64,000 bases of DNA. It comes from Augochlora pura (taxonomy: Eukaryota > Arthropoda > Insecta > Hymenoptera > Halictidae). The position numbers and the translations under genes were made by a program. The notes beneath the pieces are model-generated. The model was not told where the DNA came from. It did not search any database and saw only the letters and a program-made list of their open reading frames with translations. Shown one piece after another: positions 21,806 through 33,135 of the stretch. Location: NCBI RefSeq assembly GCF_028453695.1, contig NC_135777.1:21538796-21602795 (forward strand). Direction: 5' to 3'. Each line of letters starts with the position of its first letter. Position 1 is the stretch's first letter.

Positions 21806-23697
21806 CGTCGAAATTGCTTCCTTGCGGAATCGAGGCGAGCTCCCCCGATTGCAAATGTCCTACGAGGAACACCGAGTCACGTCGGCCAACATTTAACTCG
21901 CAATTCTCCTTAGCCCTCGCGAATTTTCCACCGGTCTCATACATTTTAAATCAACGCTCCGCCCTTTACTATCCACTTCAATTCAAATCCGCGCGAGTCC
22001 TCCGCGCTTTATTGCGACACGCGGAAAGCTAACGTCTTCCGACGGGGAAAACGAGTATTCGATTTTGCGTTGACGTCGCATCAACGCTTTGCAGACAGAC
22101 AGACTATAAGACGGCTTTTAATGCCGATTGGTAGACTGTGAATTGGTTGTCGCGGTGATTAATTATTTATTGGATATTATTTAGAAAAAATTGTAAGATT
22201 ATATCACTGTGAGCTATGATATTATTATATAATTTCTTTGAGTGTTAGATGAAAATTGAAACTGGAATTTGACGTTGAGTTTTACTGTAAGCTTCGATAT
22301 TGTTATATAATTGTTTAAATATTATATAGCTTTCGTGATTAATGAAATAAGTAAAAACGAAATGGAAATTGAAATTTAATGTTGAGTTACTGTAAGTTTC
22401 GATGTTTTTATATAATTTTCTAAATATTAGCGATTATTAGAATAAATAAAGTAGAGATAAAATAAGTAAAATAGATCAAATGAATATTGTGCAACGAAAA
22501 TTGTTTTACGGCACTATAAAAATGTTAGTAAAGCAAAAAACACCAATTGATATTATTGTTTACTACATTTAATATTAATTAGAAGATCCGTAGTTAGTGA
22601 GTCTGAAGATTCAGTCCAACAAACGTACGCTGAATTTGACGATACAGGTAAATTCTCGCATAATCTACTGCGAGTGTTTGTTGAACCCTAATCGACTACA
22701 TAGAAAGCCTGTTTATCTAATCTCGCGAGATTCGTAGAGGGTTCCTGTTATCTCGTTCTGGCTATATTGAAGTCAAATAAAATTGCATGATCTCCTACAA
22801 TACAATAATCAACCTGATTATAAAATACTTAACCCAATTTTCTATAATTTAGTTCAAACGACTGGGTTCTCAATCTGTTCTTCTACAACTGCAGATACTA
22901 TAAAAATATTTCACTATAAAAATCATTTAGGTACATTTCTTCATCTTTCAAGCTGTTATTATAATATAAATAAGACGAAGTTAAAATAAATCCACTCTTA
23001 GCACTATTATTAAACAATACATATTATACAGGCGTTGCCTGTAGCTTAAGACAAATTCAGAGGTATTTATATAAAATATTAACAAATATTTATACAAAAT
23101 ATTGATAAATATATTTATTTAAAATTCTGTTACTTACACCGATCATCCCATGGACGCCATATCCGACACTCGTCCATACCGATCGCCTCACGGACGCCGG
23201 ATCCATCCGGCATTCGTATCGAAAGGGTTAAACGCAAAAAGAAGAGAAAACACTCGCCGAGCAACGCGCCGCGGATTCCCGGGGGGGATAAAATTCCCGA
23301 ACAGCACTCGGCTACGGGCATAATCTCGTGAAAGTCCTTGTCCGGCAACATTGTAAGAGAATCCACGTATGGAAATTACCATGAGATGCGGCAAAGCGTC
23401 CATCGAATCGGATTACCCGTTCCCCGTGCAAATTGCTGGCGGGATGAATGGAAACAAGTCGAGAGCGCGCGGCGCGCGGCGATCGAGAAAACTCTTCGGA
23501 GTCCGTGAGTGAAAATCACTCGCCGAACGAAATCGATATCGCGACGCGGAACGTGCGCCCTTCTCGCGCTTCCTAACCCTTTCACGGATCCCTGGGAAAT
23601 CTCAGGAGCGCGCTCAACGCTTCGCCGACCGGTCATTCGATCGTTTAACGCTAAATCTACCGAGTCGGTCCAAACGACCGGTTCCACGCTTTTTCTT
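21806..23697. other. No gene recognised
   Basis: GC-rich sequence to 22100 is followed by AT-rich sequence to about 23130, then GC-rich sequence again. Lone piggyBac-like end motifs occur (AAAGGGTTAA at about 23224-23233; TAACCCTTTCACGG near 23575) with no credible partner. Confidence 0.4.
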
Positions 23698-23964
23698 TTA
23701 ACCCTTTGCACTCCGACTCCGAGGCGCCCCTAAAAATTGTTATACTATTTCGGAAAATAACTTTTCCGACATATATCGTTGCCATTTCATATTGCAAAAC
23801 GTATTTTATTCATACGAAATTCAATCTAGTATATTCATGCAACGACGGTTATACTTTCAATAATTTTTTGAGATCTAACTTTTCATAATATAAAAATTAT
23901 TTTGGAATGTTCTGTCACAATTTTAGTGGTGTTTCAGAGTCACCATTTAAGTGGAAAGGGTTAA
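23698..23964. mobile_element. TTAA-flanked MITE, GGCGCC family (267 bp)
   Basis: The left end is TTAACCCTTTGCACT followed by CCGAGGCGCCCCTAAAAATT. The right end, read on the other strand, is TTAACCCTTTCCACT followed by GTGACTCTGAAACACC and ACTAAAATTG. The ends are imperfect inverted repeats of about 45 bp bounded by TTAA, the target site of piggyBac-type transposases. The interior is AT-rich and non-coding. Related ends occur at 17617, 37125, 42320 and 46109. Confidence 0.75.
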
Positions 23965-24029
23965 CAGTAATCACTGTATGTAACATTTATTATTTACTTT
24001 TTCTTTAATATCGCATACAGAGTTAGCGC

Positions 24030-24235
24030 AGTTTAATAAATAAATAAAATATACTATGTAATATACCATCGAACCGTCTTCGAATCGATCATTATTTTTT
24101 TCTGAATAAATAAATGAAAAATATTGTGTAATATACCATCGAACCGTCTTCGAATCGATCATTCTTCTTTTCCGAATAAATAAATAAATAAATAACACTA
24201 TATAACATACCATCGAACCGTCTTCGAATGTGAAG
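24030..24235. repeat. Tandem repeat, about 70-74 bp, 3 copies
   Basis: ACCATCGAACCGTCTTCG occurs at 24065, 24135 and 24209, each preceded by AATAAATAAA and a TATAATATA-like stretch. The minus-strand open frames here are periodic shadows. Confidence 0.88.
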
Positions 24236-24896
24236 AATTTCTTTTTTATCGATCATAAAATAACAATGAAGATCGTGCGAAAATCTCATTACACTCGAAT
24301 CAGTTCCGTTTGACCAAGTGGCACGGTGTCCAATAAAACTCCATTCTCACCGCGAGATTCCGCAACTCGAGCGAAACAGCCAATCCCCGGCGGAAAACAG
24401 CGGTCGTAAGTAGTATTCCCGCGACCGCGAGTAAATTATGCGCCCGCGGCTCCGGCCGGGCCGAATCTCTCGCGCGCGAAACTTTTTCGAAAAAACCGGG
24501 GACGGGCAGAGACAGATTTGTCAGTTTATCGAGGTCTCCGCGCGGTTCCTTGTCTCGCGCGCTCGCGAAAACTTTCGATTCAATTCTGCCGACGGCCGGC
24601 GGAATATCGATTTCCAATCGGACGGCGGCGGGGGCGACTTCGCGGGGAAAATACCGTCGTCTGTATGTACACAAGGAATCCCTCCCCCCGATTTAAGATT
24701 TCGCAAACAAAGAGCGCGCTAGGCAGCCTCTAGTTCGGCACGGTTCTGTAAATCGGGCGAATATATTCCACGGCGAAATTCAAAAACTTAGAAGAGAGAG
24801 AGAGAGAGGAAGGGAATAAGACGACGACGACGTGGTTCCGGCCGTAGCGCCGGCCCTCGCGAGGAACAATATCGATTCCGCTCCGTCGAGCACGAG

Positions 24897-24950
<54 letters not shown>

Positions 24951-26084
24951 GAGCGGGGGCCGACTACGAGAGTCTCTCCTTTTTCGCGTCACGTGCCGCG
25001 CACCGATCCGATTCCGTCCGATCCGATCCGATAGGATCCGGCCGGCAGCCGATCCGGGAATATTAAAAACCATTTTGCGTCCGACGGGAAACCCCTTTAC
25101 TTCCCGACCTGCGGACCGCCGTCGCCGTCGCGCGTCATTGGGATCGACACGCGACCAATGGTTACCGTCTTCGTAGCCGGCCGCGACGGAAACCGGCACC
25201 CGGCCTCCGCCGTTTCCGAATTAGAATTCAAATCCGGATCCGACCCCGCCCGATTGCTCCATCCTGCTATTCCGCCGGCCCAACTTCGGTGCTCGCGGGG
25301 AAACGAATCGCCAGTTTGATTCCGCTATGGGTTATCCGGGGCTCGATTAGATTTTAGGGCTTGATTAAACCGTGGATGATCGCGTTTCGACACTCTGTAC
25401 GTCTTCTGGACTCATTTTTGCGAATGTCTTGGAATTAGGAAACGGTTGGTTTTAATTTATCGTGGTGGTTGTAATTTATTGTGAATCTAATTAGGGTTTA
25501 TATTAATTAGGGCAAGTGTAATCGTTGATCAGTTTAACGTGGATTGAGTTAAGATTTGAAGTTGTGTTTGGTATTTTGTAAATTGTCAGCAGTGATCTGT
25601 AATTATTAATGATTAATTTATCTTTCCTGGTATGTGCTATCGAGATTGGATATGCTTTTTATAATATATAATATAATATTAATATGTTAATGTAATATTT
25701 ATATTTATATTAATATCATACTATATGATTATTAAATGATTATTGCGCCATTATTACACGATTATTATACAAAGCAATCGCCAAATAATTAATAATTCCA
25801 ACTTCAACCATAACCAACGATCACATTCCCTTAAATTCCTCAAGTGCTCCGTAAATCATTACTACTTAATCGCTTCCTGACCGCAGTCATCGATCATGCA
25901 CACGATACCACATTAACCATAATCATTAATCATTAATCCATTGACTTACGCCCAACTGCAATTCACTGTAACATACCCTACAACCTCCATGCCTCCACAA
26001 ACAACTACATACTCACCAACAATTATTCCTTTTTCTTCTAAAATAACAATTATCCAAAGCTACTATTTTTTACAATATTTTGGC
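24236..26084. other. No gene recognised
   Basis: CpG-rich sequence (24300-25400) is followed by AT-rich sequence (25450-26080). A TCCGATCCGATCC pentamer-like repeat lies near 25000-25035. Open frames in the CpG-rich part are arginine-rich and unsupported. Confidence 0.4.
24899..24949. repeat. (AG)n microsatellite
   Basis: This is an uninterrupted AG repeat of about 25 units. Confidence 0.93.
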
Positions 26085-26452
26085 AATATCCTGACTATTT
26101 CTGACAATATCTTGACAATATCTTGACAATATCCTGACAATATCCTGACAATATTTTGACAATATTCTGACTATTTCTGACAATATTTTGACAATATCTT
26201 GACAATATCCTGACAATATCCTGACAATATTGTGACAATATTCTGACTATTTCTGACAATATTTTGACTATATTCTGACTATTTCTTACAATATTTTGAC
26301 AATATTCTGACTATTTCTGACAATATTTTGACAATATTCTGACTATTTTTGACAATATTTTGACAATATTTTAACAATATTCTGACTATTTTTGACAACA
26401 TTCTGACTATTTCTGACAATATTCTGACAATATTCTGACAATATCTTGACTA
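26085..26452. repeat. Minisatellite, 11-bp unit
   Basis: Variants of TGACAATATTT alternate with TGACTATTTC; more than 30 units are present. Confidence 0.9.
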
Positions 26453-26673
26453 TCTCTCGCCGTCGTCGAATCGGACAATGAATCAGACAAGAATATACAT
26501 ACCACCGGATCGCCGTTGACGATGTTATACGATAGGAAATTAGATCGGAGGCGGCATTCGTCACGGGTTGTAGTAGCATCAGGGGTCGAAGGAAAGATTC
26601 GCCGTCGGTATAAACCGGCGTTAGCGGCGGCATACATCATCTTTATAGCGTGCATTATTGCTTGAAAAGAGGC

Positions 26674-26691
26674 CGCGCGCGCGCGCGCGCG
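26674..26691. repeat. (CG)n, potential Z-DNA
   Basis: Nine CG dinucleotides in a row are followed within 15 bp by GTGCGCGTGC and a GTGCATTAATGCAC palindrome. Confidence 0.85.
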
Positions 26692-26918
26692 GATCCCCGC
26701 GTGCGCGTGCATTAATGCACACACGGACGGGACCGATAACGACTTCCTGCGAGAAGGCATCCTCAGCCGAGCGGTGGTCCCGCGGCCGGAAGTGCCGCTG
26801 CGGACGATGCTTCCCGACATCCATCGAGATTCCTCTCCGACAACGTCGCCTTTAAAACAGTATATTACACCGCCGGCTATAAATCAGGCTGGCAGAACCA
26901 CGGAGAAAGCGAGGGGCG

Positions 26919-26925
<7 letters not shown>

Positions 26926-26957
<32 letters not shown>
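26926..26957. repeat. (GA)n microsatellite
   Basis: This is an uninterrupted GA tract. Confidence 0.9.
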
Positions 26958-26960
<3 letters not shown>

Positions 26961-27049
26961 GGGGTTGGAGAGGGAGGGTGAGAGGGTGTCGAGGCGATCG
27001 GCCCTAGTGCTTAGTAAGTAAGACGGTATGATATCGGGTACCTTCGCTA

Positions 27050-27187
27050 CCCTCTCTCTTGTTCTCTCTCGCTCTCTCTCTTTCTCTGGTTCTCTCTTTA
27101 TCTTTCGCTCTGTTTGTCTGCCTGATTGTCTCTCTCTCTGTGCCTATATTTCTCTCTATTTACCCATCAGGCTATGTCTCCATCTCC

Positions 27188-27223
<36 letters not shown>

Positions 27224-27465
27224 TTGTGTGTGTCTGTATTTTCTCTCTATTTATCTATCAGTCTATTTCTCTACTTCTCTCTCTCTCTCTCTCTCTCACT
27301 CTCACTGTTTCTGCCTCAGTCTCTCTCTCTCCCTCTCTCTCTCTCTCACTGCGGCTGTATTTCTCTCTCCATTTATCCATCTATCTCTCTATTCCTTCTC
27401 CTTCTCTCTCCATTCGTCTCTCTCCCACCCCGTATTTATCTATCCATCTCTCCGCTCCTCTCAGG
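27050..27465. repeat. CT-rich pyrimidine tract of about 415 bp
   Basis: TCTCTC blocks are interspersed with TATTTCTCTCTATTTA and similar units. Three overlapping plus-strand open frames of 131-150 codons are leucine/serine shadows. Confidence 0.9.
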
Positions 27466-27658
27466 CAGTAACCGTTACACGGTGGCGTGCATGTGCGCAT
27501 ACAGGGTTTAGAGGGTGGTAGGTAGGTAGGTAGAATGCCAGCGGGGTCGGTTCGGAGAGTCACGAGATTCCCCGGGGTTGCCTGCTGCTACAATATTGCT
27601 GCTCTCTGGCGGAACGCCAACCTCCATATACACCCCGTTCGTCCGACGAGAAAGAACC

Positions 27659-27690
27659 AGAGCAGCAGCAGCAGCAGCAGCAGCGGCAGC
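27659..27690. repeat. (AGC)n trinucleotide repeat
   Basis: About ten AGC units, the last interrupted, are read as a serine run in one short open frame. A short (AC)n lies at about 27728-27741. No supporting exon structure was found, so this is treated as non-coding. Confidence 0.85.
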
Positions 27691-27908
27691 AACGTTGATG
27701 CGTACGGGACGGTGAACAGTCGAACAACACACACACACACATATAGATCGTGGGGCACGAGGTGCGAAAGAGAGACCGAGGTAAAACGGGAGATGAATGT
27801 CTATCCGCGCGGCTAAACCCTACGGCCCTAGCTAGAGACACCATTTTAATCTGCGCGCCAACCCTCTCGGCCCACGCCATCGATCCTTCAATCTTTGACC
27901 CGGGGGCT

Positions 27909-27932
27909 GGAGGTGGTGGTGGTGGTGGTGGT
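27909..27932. repeat. (GGT)n trinucleotide repeat
   Basis: About seven GGT units occur in GC-rich sequence. Confidence 0.85.
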
Positions 27933-30189
27933 TTCCACCGGCTCGCGGAGAGTTCCAGCCTTGCGTCCGAGAGCCTCGCAAACAGGGCCGATTAGGGCAT
28001 GGTGAATAGGTCCCCTTGGAACTGGAAGTTATGGGAGTCCGAGCAGGCGTTGATCTTATGGGTTCTTAATGAAATTGGAAACACGGTCGAGCAAAATTAC
28101 TTGGACGTTTCATTTCATTCGTCGAGAACAATAGACCAGAGATATTTTTCTGTTTCCTAGGTTTGGGGTCAAAAACCTTGTTTTAATTGTTTTAAAAAAA
28201 GTTAATTTTAACTGTTTTAAAATAAATATTTTAGCAGATAATTACTAATATATTATGGAAAATAAAAATAAGTAGATCATTTATGGTCTTTTTTTATATA
28301 ATTCCAAGCACCATGCGCCATCGCGTTCGCAAACGACAGCCCAAATCATCGAAAGCGAAAACCACTCGCCCAGATCGATACGGGAAACGTTCGCAGCTAC
28401 TTTTCGCGGAGACCGCGCGCCTCTCGTACGGCGGTCCCTCCGGTTCGTTTCGGTAATGCGTTGCCTCCAGTTCGAGCGACTCCTCGGTCGCGTCGGATTT
28501 CTCCGCAGCCGATCCGTAACTTCGGCGGAGGGGCGTTTGTCAGCCGCTTTGAGGATCCGAGATTTTCAATCCGGGCACGCGGATTCCCGCGGAACGAGCT
28601 CTCTTCCGCGAATCGTAGAAGAGAGAGAGAGAGAGAGAGGGTATTCCCGCGCCAGGGAAAATCCGCAATATGGTGCCGCTCGTAAAATAGACTCCCAACT
28701 TATCTACTTGGTTTAGCCGCTCCTCCGATATTTTCGTGTAATAAAAGACGGGGAACGGGGGAACTTTCGAAACAGATAATAACGCCGTCCCGGGATTCCT
28801 GCCGTTCGCTATCCGCCGTCACATCCTCCCTCCCACATCCTCCACCCTCGTTCTCGGAGGAAACGCTTCGACACGGTGTTCGTCGCCGTGGGTCGTAAAG
28901 TTCGCGCGTTCTCGCGACGGCGGAGGATCGCGTCGCCGCGGAAAATGTACGCGGCCGGTGTCTACACGATGTTTCTACGTCGGCGGCGCGTTCGGCAATT
29001 AATCTCGGTCGGCGGGCACGGCCGGGGACAGAATGATGCGCGCTGTTGCGTCTGATTGATTGCCGTGGCGCGCCGTCTCCGTGCGCCGCACTTTAATGTC
29101 GACGATTTGCTGGCATGGTTAGCCGTTGTATCCGGAGCCTAACTTTCAAACGTATTCTCTTTTGAAGTTTGCACGTAACATTTTATTGAAGCCAAATTAA
29201 ACGGTGCATTTCTAAATGCATCAAATTCCAGTTTGCACGTCAAAGGGTTTAGAGTAGCCTCGAAGCAGGACCAAAAATTTCCGCTCCTAACGACAAGATT
29301 TCTTAAACAATATCTGACCAGAACGAACCCCTGATCTACACACCGTCCCATTATTCCGAACCCCTGAACCCTTCATTTCCATAACGCGTCAACGTCGGCT
29401 GGAAGCAGCCCGAGGATCTTTGCATCTCGGTAGGAAGAGCGCGTTATTTCGCGGACCCGCATAGTGCATTCGGGATTCATCCCCGCCGCGTCATCAGTCA
29501 CGCGAGCCGCTCCGCCGGCGTCGGAGCCTCCTGAAAGAGATCTAAATATTTATATTTTTCGCGCGACGCCGCAATTGCGAATAAGAGGGGCGCACACGCT
29601 TCCTGCTCGTCCCCAATTATCCCGGAGGATGCGGCGACCCCCGGGCAAGCGGCGACCGGTAACAGTACGCTTGTTCGTCGAGCAGAGCCGAGCCGAACGC
29701 GGTACCCTCCCCCCCGCCCGAGCTCGCGTATATTTCTCCTCTTCTTTTGCATACCAAATTTCCCGGGGCGTACGCGCGAGAATTGTGTTTGCGTCGCGGT
29801 TTCGCGCGCGCGCGGACAGTCCGCACGCGGGACAGTCCTCGGCAGATGACCGCGAGCCATTATACCAGCGGCCCCTGGGCTCTCGCTCTAACGAACCCGG
29901 CGAATTCCGTCGCGCCGCTTGTTTTCCATTCGTTGGCAGGCTCGCGGGGATGACGCCGGTCGCGAGAGGGTTGTGACGCGCGGACCGCGTAACGAGTGGC
30001 GAGGACGGGGCCAGATGCGCTCATAAACATCGAACGAGGGAGTGGAACAGTCTTTCCTGGGCCAACTTTTAACCCTTTGCCGTAACATCTTCTTCCTAGC
30101 TGTAACGATTGATTGGATTCGATTGTAATATGTTCTAAGAAGAAGAGAGATTATTTAGATTTGTCGCAAGCCTATAGTCGCTTTAATGT
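27933..30189. other. CpG-rich gene-poor sequence
   Basis: Includes a (GA)n at about 28619-28639 and two CpG-dense blocks (28330-29100 and 29390-30060) with overlapping arginine-rich open frames on both strands (for example 29464-29976 plus). No domain or splice structure is recognisable. A lone TTAACCCTTTGC motif lies at about 30068. Confidence 0.4.
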
Positions 30190-30430
30190 TTAACCCTCTT
30201 AGTGCCGGGCGAAAAAGCCAAATTTCACAGTTTTACTAGGATTTGGAGAAAGGCAATATTTACATAATTCAAAAAGCAAAGTATTAAGGACGAAATTGAA
30301 AATGGAACAGGTACGCCAATTTTTCTATATTCATTGGAAATTATATAAATAAGAAAGGTATAAGTATAAGGCACTTTTCGGCAGTGCAGCGCGAGCCGAT
30401 ATATCGGCCCTAGGGCACTAGGAGGGTTAA
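30190..30430. mobile_element. TTAA-flanked MITE, TAGTGCC family (241 bp)
   Basis: The left end TTAACCCTCTTAGTGCC and the right end, read on the other strand, TTAACCCTCCTAGTGCC form a 17-bp inverted repeat with one mismatch, starting in TTAA at both ends. The subterminal region has a self-complementary CGATATATCG. The interior is AT-rich with no coding capacity. Confidence 0.82.
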
Positions 30431-30600
30431 AAATTGATAAGAAGAGATTAGAATTTTATTTGAATTAAAACAATGGAACAACAGTCGCGCTATAGAAATT
30501 ATTATTAGAAATTCTCGTCGCATGCCAGACTCGTCAAAGTATGGAGAGACGTTAAGGGAAGTGAGCCTAGGTTTTTGGCTTCTGGGTGACTTAGGAGACG

Positions 30601-30682
30601 TTAACACATTGCTGACCAGCAACTTTACAACGTCTAGGCATTAGAACACGAGTTAACTCGTCACCGGTCATCAATGTGTTAA
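30601..30682. mobile_element. Miniature TTAA palindromic element (82 bp)
   Basis: The left end TTAACACATTGCTGACCAG pairs with the right end read on the other strand, TTAACACATTGATGACCGG (two mismatches). A perfect CGAGTTAACTCG palindrome lies inside. It is only 170 bp from the 30190-30430 element but has different termini. Confidence 0.75.
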
Positions 30683-30702
30683 GGGCCATATAGTATAAAT
30701 AT

Positions 30703-31130
30703 GTATGTATGTATATTTCTCGCTCTGTCTATATTTCTCTCTTGGTTTGTCTCTACCTCTCGCTCTGTCTATATTTCCCTCTTGCTCTTTCTCTATCTCT
30801 CATTCTGTCTATATTTCTCTCTTGGTTTGTCTCTACCTCTCGCTCGGTCTATATTTCCCTCTTGCTCTTTCTCTATCTCTCATTCTGTCTATATTTCTCT
30901 CTTGGTTTGTCTCTACCTCTCGCGCTGTCTATATTTCCCTCTTGCTCTTTTTCTACCTCTCGCTCTGTCTATATTTCCCTCTTGCTCTTTCTCTATCTTT
31001 CATTCTATCTATATTTCTCTCTCGGTCTCTATCTATCTCTCGCTCCATCTATATTTCTCTCTCAGTCTCTATCTTTCTCTCCATATTTCTCTCTCAGTCT
31101 CTCCATCTCTCTGTCCGCCTCTGTCGGTCC
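30703..31130. repeat. Pyrimidine minisatellite, 40-bp unit with 80-bp higher order
   Basis: Two 40-bp variants alternate: TCTATATTTCTCTCTTGGTT-type and TCTATATTTCCCTCTTGCTC-type, for about ten units before decaying into CT-rich sequence. All three plus frames stay open over about 160 codons because the unit lacks stops. Confidence 0.88.
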
Positions 31131-32639
31131 CTCTCCCAGTCTCCGGGCGCATCGGCACGCTTTTATCCAGCCCTTTAGCCGGATAGATCTACTCGTTGTA
31201 ACGAGGGGTCTAGGCGGTGGCCGCCTTCCACGCTCTCGAGATTAATTACGGGGGTATCGAAGTAATTGAGGACGAAGTAGCCGGACAAAGTCGCGTGTTC
31301 CGTGAGCGCGACGGCGGGCCGCGGGGATCTTCTCCCCTCCGATTGTCACTCCCTCCTTCTCTCTCTCTCTCTGATCCCTCTGGCAGTACCTGCCCCCCCG
31401 GGCCGGCCATTCATTTCTAACGAGTTGGCAACGTTATCGGTTAGAGCGGACAGCGCGGCACGGCGTGTCCACTGAGACGTTAACACCGATACCCGGGTCC
31501 GGACCCTGGTCTCCCGGGGCGTAGGACCAGCTCCGCGCGCAGTTCCCCGGCACACGTAACCAGAGAGACACACGACTCCAACACCGGCGCGACTCTCTAT
31601 CGGCCGGGCGGATGTGTGCGCCATGCGATATAGATCGTACTGTACGTACTATAGTGCGTGTGGCCAAATTTCTGTAGGAAGTAGTTGGAGTCATTTTTAT
31701 CCTCGTAGACTTTTCCTAGAGTGTGAAAGATGTTCCTGGCTGCGCAGGATTTCAATGTTCAAAAACACTCTAGACATCTGTTTCATTTGTGTCGTATTTT
31801 ATGACTTTCATTGTTGCGTATTTTATTGGTGTATCTGGCTCTCGTTGAGACAACACCGTGTTGCAGTTTGGAAATGCTGTTTTTCGTCCGAGCATTTCAG
31901 ATTTCGCATATTCATGGCATACTCTAGGTCCTAAAAGGCTGCCGGTGCTGGAAGAGCAGAAGAATTAAAAGACTCTAGGTCTTTAAAGGGTGACGTTATA
32001 GGATACTATAGGTCGTGGAAAGACAGGAATTATAACAAATTTCAGATAAATATTACTATATCTGACAAACAATTCTATTTACAAAATTCCCCAAAATCCA
32101 AGTCCTCGAATCATTCCAAAATCTAAACATTTAGTAAACTGCAACCATCCTCTATACAATAATATAACAATAATCAGTATGGTACTTAAAGATTATAATC
32201 AAGATGGAATTTGAAGATTCACCAACGTGAAAAAGTAAATATCGACCGACAACCACGATCGACGCCGCTATCACGCTCGAGCGAGTCAGGAGAGATCGAA
32301 ACACGGAGCTCTCGTTGATCGCTCGGATCAGGGTCTCTCTCTCTCCCTCTCCGTTAATCCCCGATCGAATCCTTTTCCGCCGGAAATCCCCGGTGTTCTA
32401 ATTCTTCGCCTAGTAGATAAGAGGCTTTCCTGGTTGCCGGGCCGTTGATATACATATATCGCCGAGTTTAGATTATCGGCCGTCACCGTATCGCGACATT
32501 TTAATAATGGCCGATCCTTCTCGTCGTCGGCCGCAAGACGAACGAACGGGCGCTTATCTTGTATAGATAATGCTGTCGTTTAGTATAGTTAATTTTTCGG
32601 TGCGAGATAATAGGTGTAAGAGGGAATAGGAGAATCGGT
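31131..32639. other. No gene recognised
   Basis: GC-moderate complex sequence contains a cysteine-rich 106-codon plus-strand open frame (31614-31934) that matches nothing I know. AT-rich sequence follows from 32000 to 32230. Confidence 0.35.
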
Positions 32640-33135
32640 GCCAAAAGGCGACGCTATGGGATCTGCGCACCATAGAACCAGCGCGTCATAAAATCGGCAC
32701 ACCATAGAATCGGCACGCCATGGAATCGAAGCTATGGAATCGACGCTATGGAATCTGCGCACCATAGATTCAGCGCGTTATGGAATTGGTGCGAGAGAAT
32801 CGGCACACCATAGAATCGGCGCACCATAGATTCGGCACACCATGAAATCGAAGCTATGGAATCGGCGCACCATAGAATCGGCACACCATAGAATCGGCGC
32901 ACCATAGAATCGGCACACCATAGAATCAACGCACCATAGAATCGGCACACCATAGAATCAGCGCACCATAGAATCAGCGCACCATGGAATCGGCGCACCA
33001 TGGAACCAACGCTGTGGAATCAGCACCCCATAGGAATCAACGTCATGGAATCGGTGCTAAAGAGTCAACGCGACAGACTGAACGCCATGAAATCGGCACG
33101 CCATAGAATCGACGCGATAGAATCAGCGCTAAAAA
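32640..33135. repeat. Minisatellite, 16-bp unit
   Basis: Variants of GAATCGGCACACCATA and GAATCGGCGCACCATA are arranged head to tail in more than 20 copies, decaying at both sides (32640-32720 and 33000-33260). The minus-strand frame LILWCADSMVRRF is a shadow. Confidence 0.9.

Noticed and set aside
27028..27521. Three overlapping plus-strand open frames of 131-150 codons
   Set aside because: A CT-rich tract lacks stop codons in every frame; the products are only L/S/F-rich low complexity.
29464..29976. 170-codon plus-strand open frame in CpG-rich DNA
   Set aside because: It is arginine/alanine/proline-rich with competing open frames on both strands and no motif.
30703..31130. Regularly spaced repeats considered as a CRISPR-like array
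   Set aside because: There are no unique spacers; the whole unit repeats with small variants, and the sequence is eukaryotic.
31614..31934. 106-codon cysteine-rich plus-strand open frame, looked like a possible small secreted protein
   Set aside because: No signal peptide and no regular cysteine spacing; it starts in a stretch with other overlapping frames.
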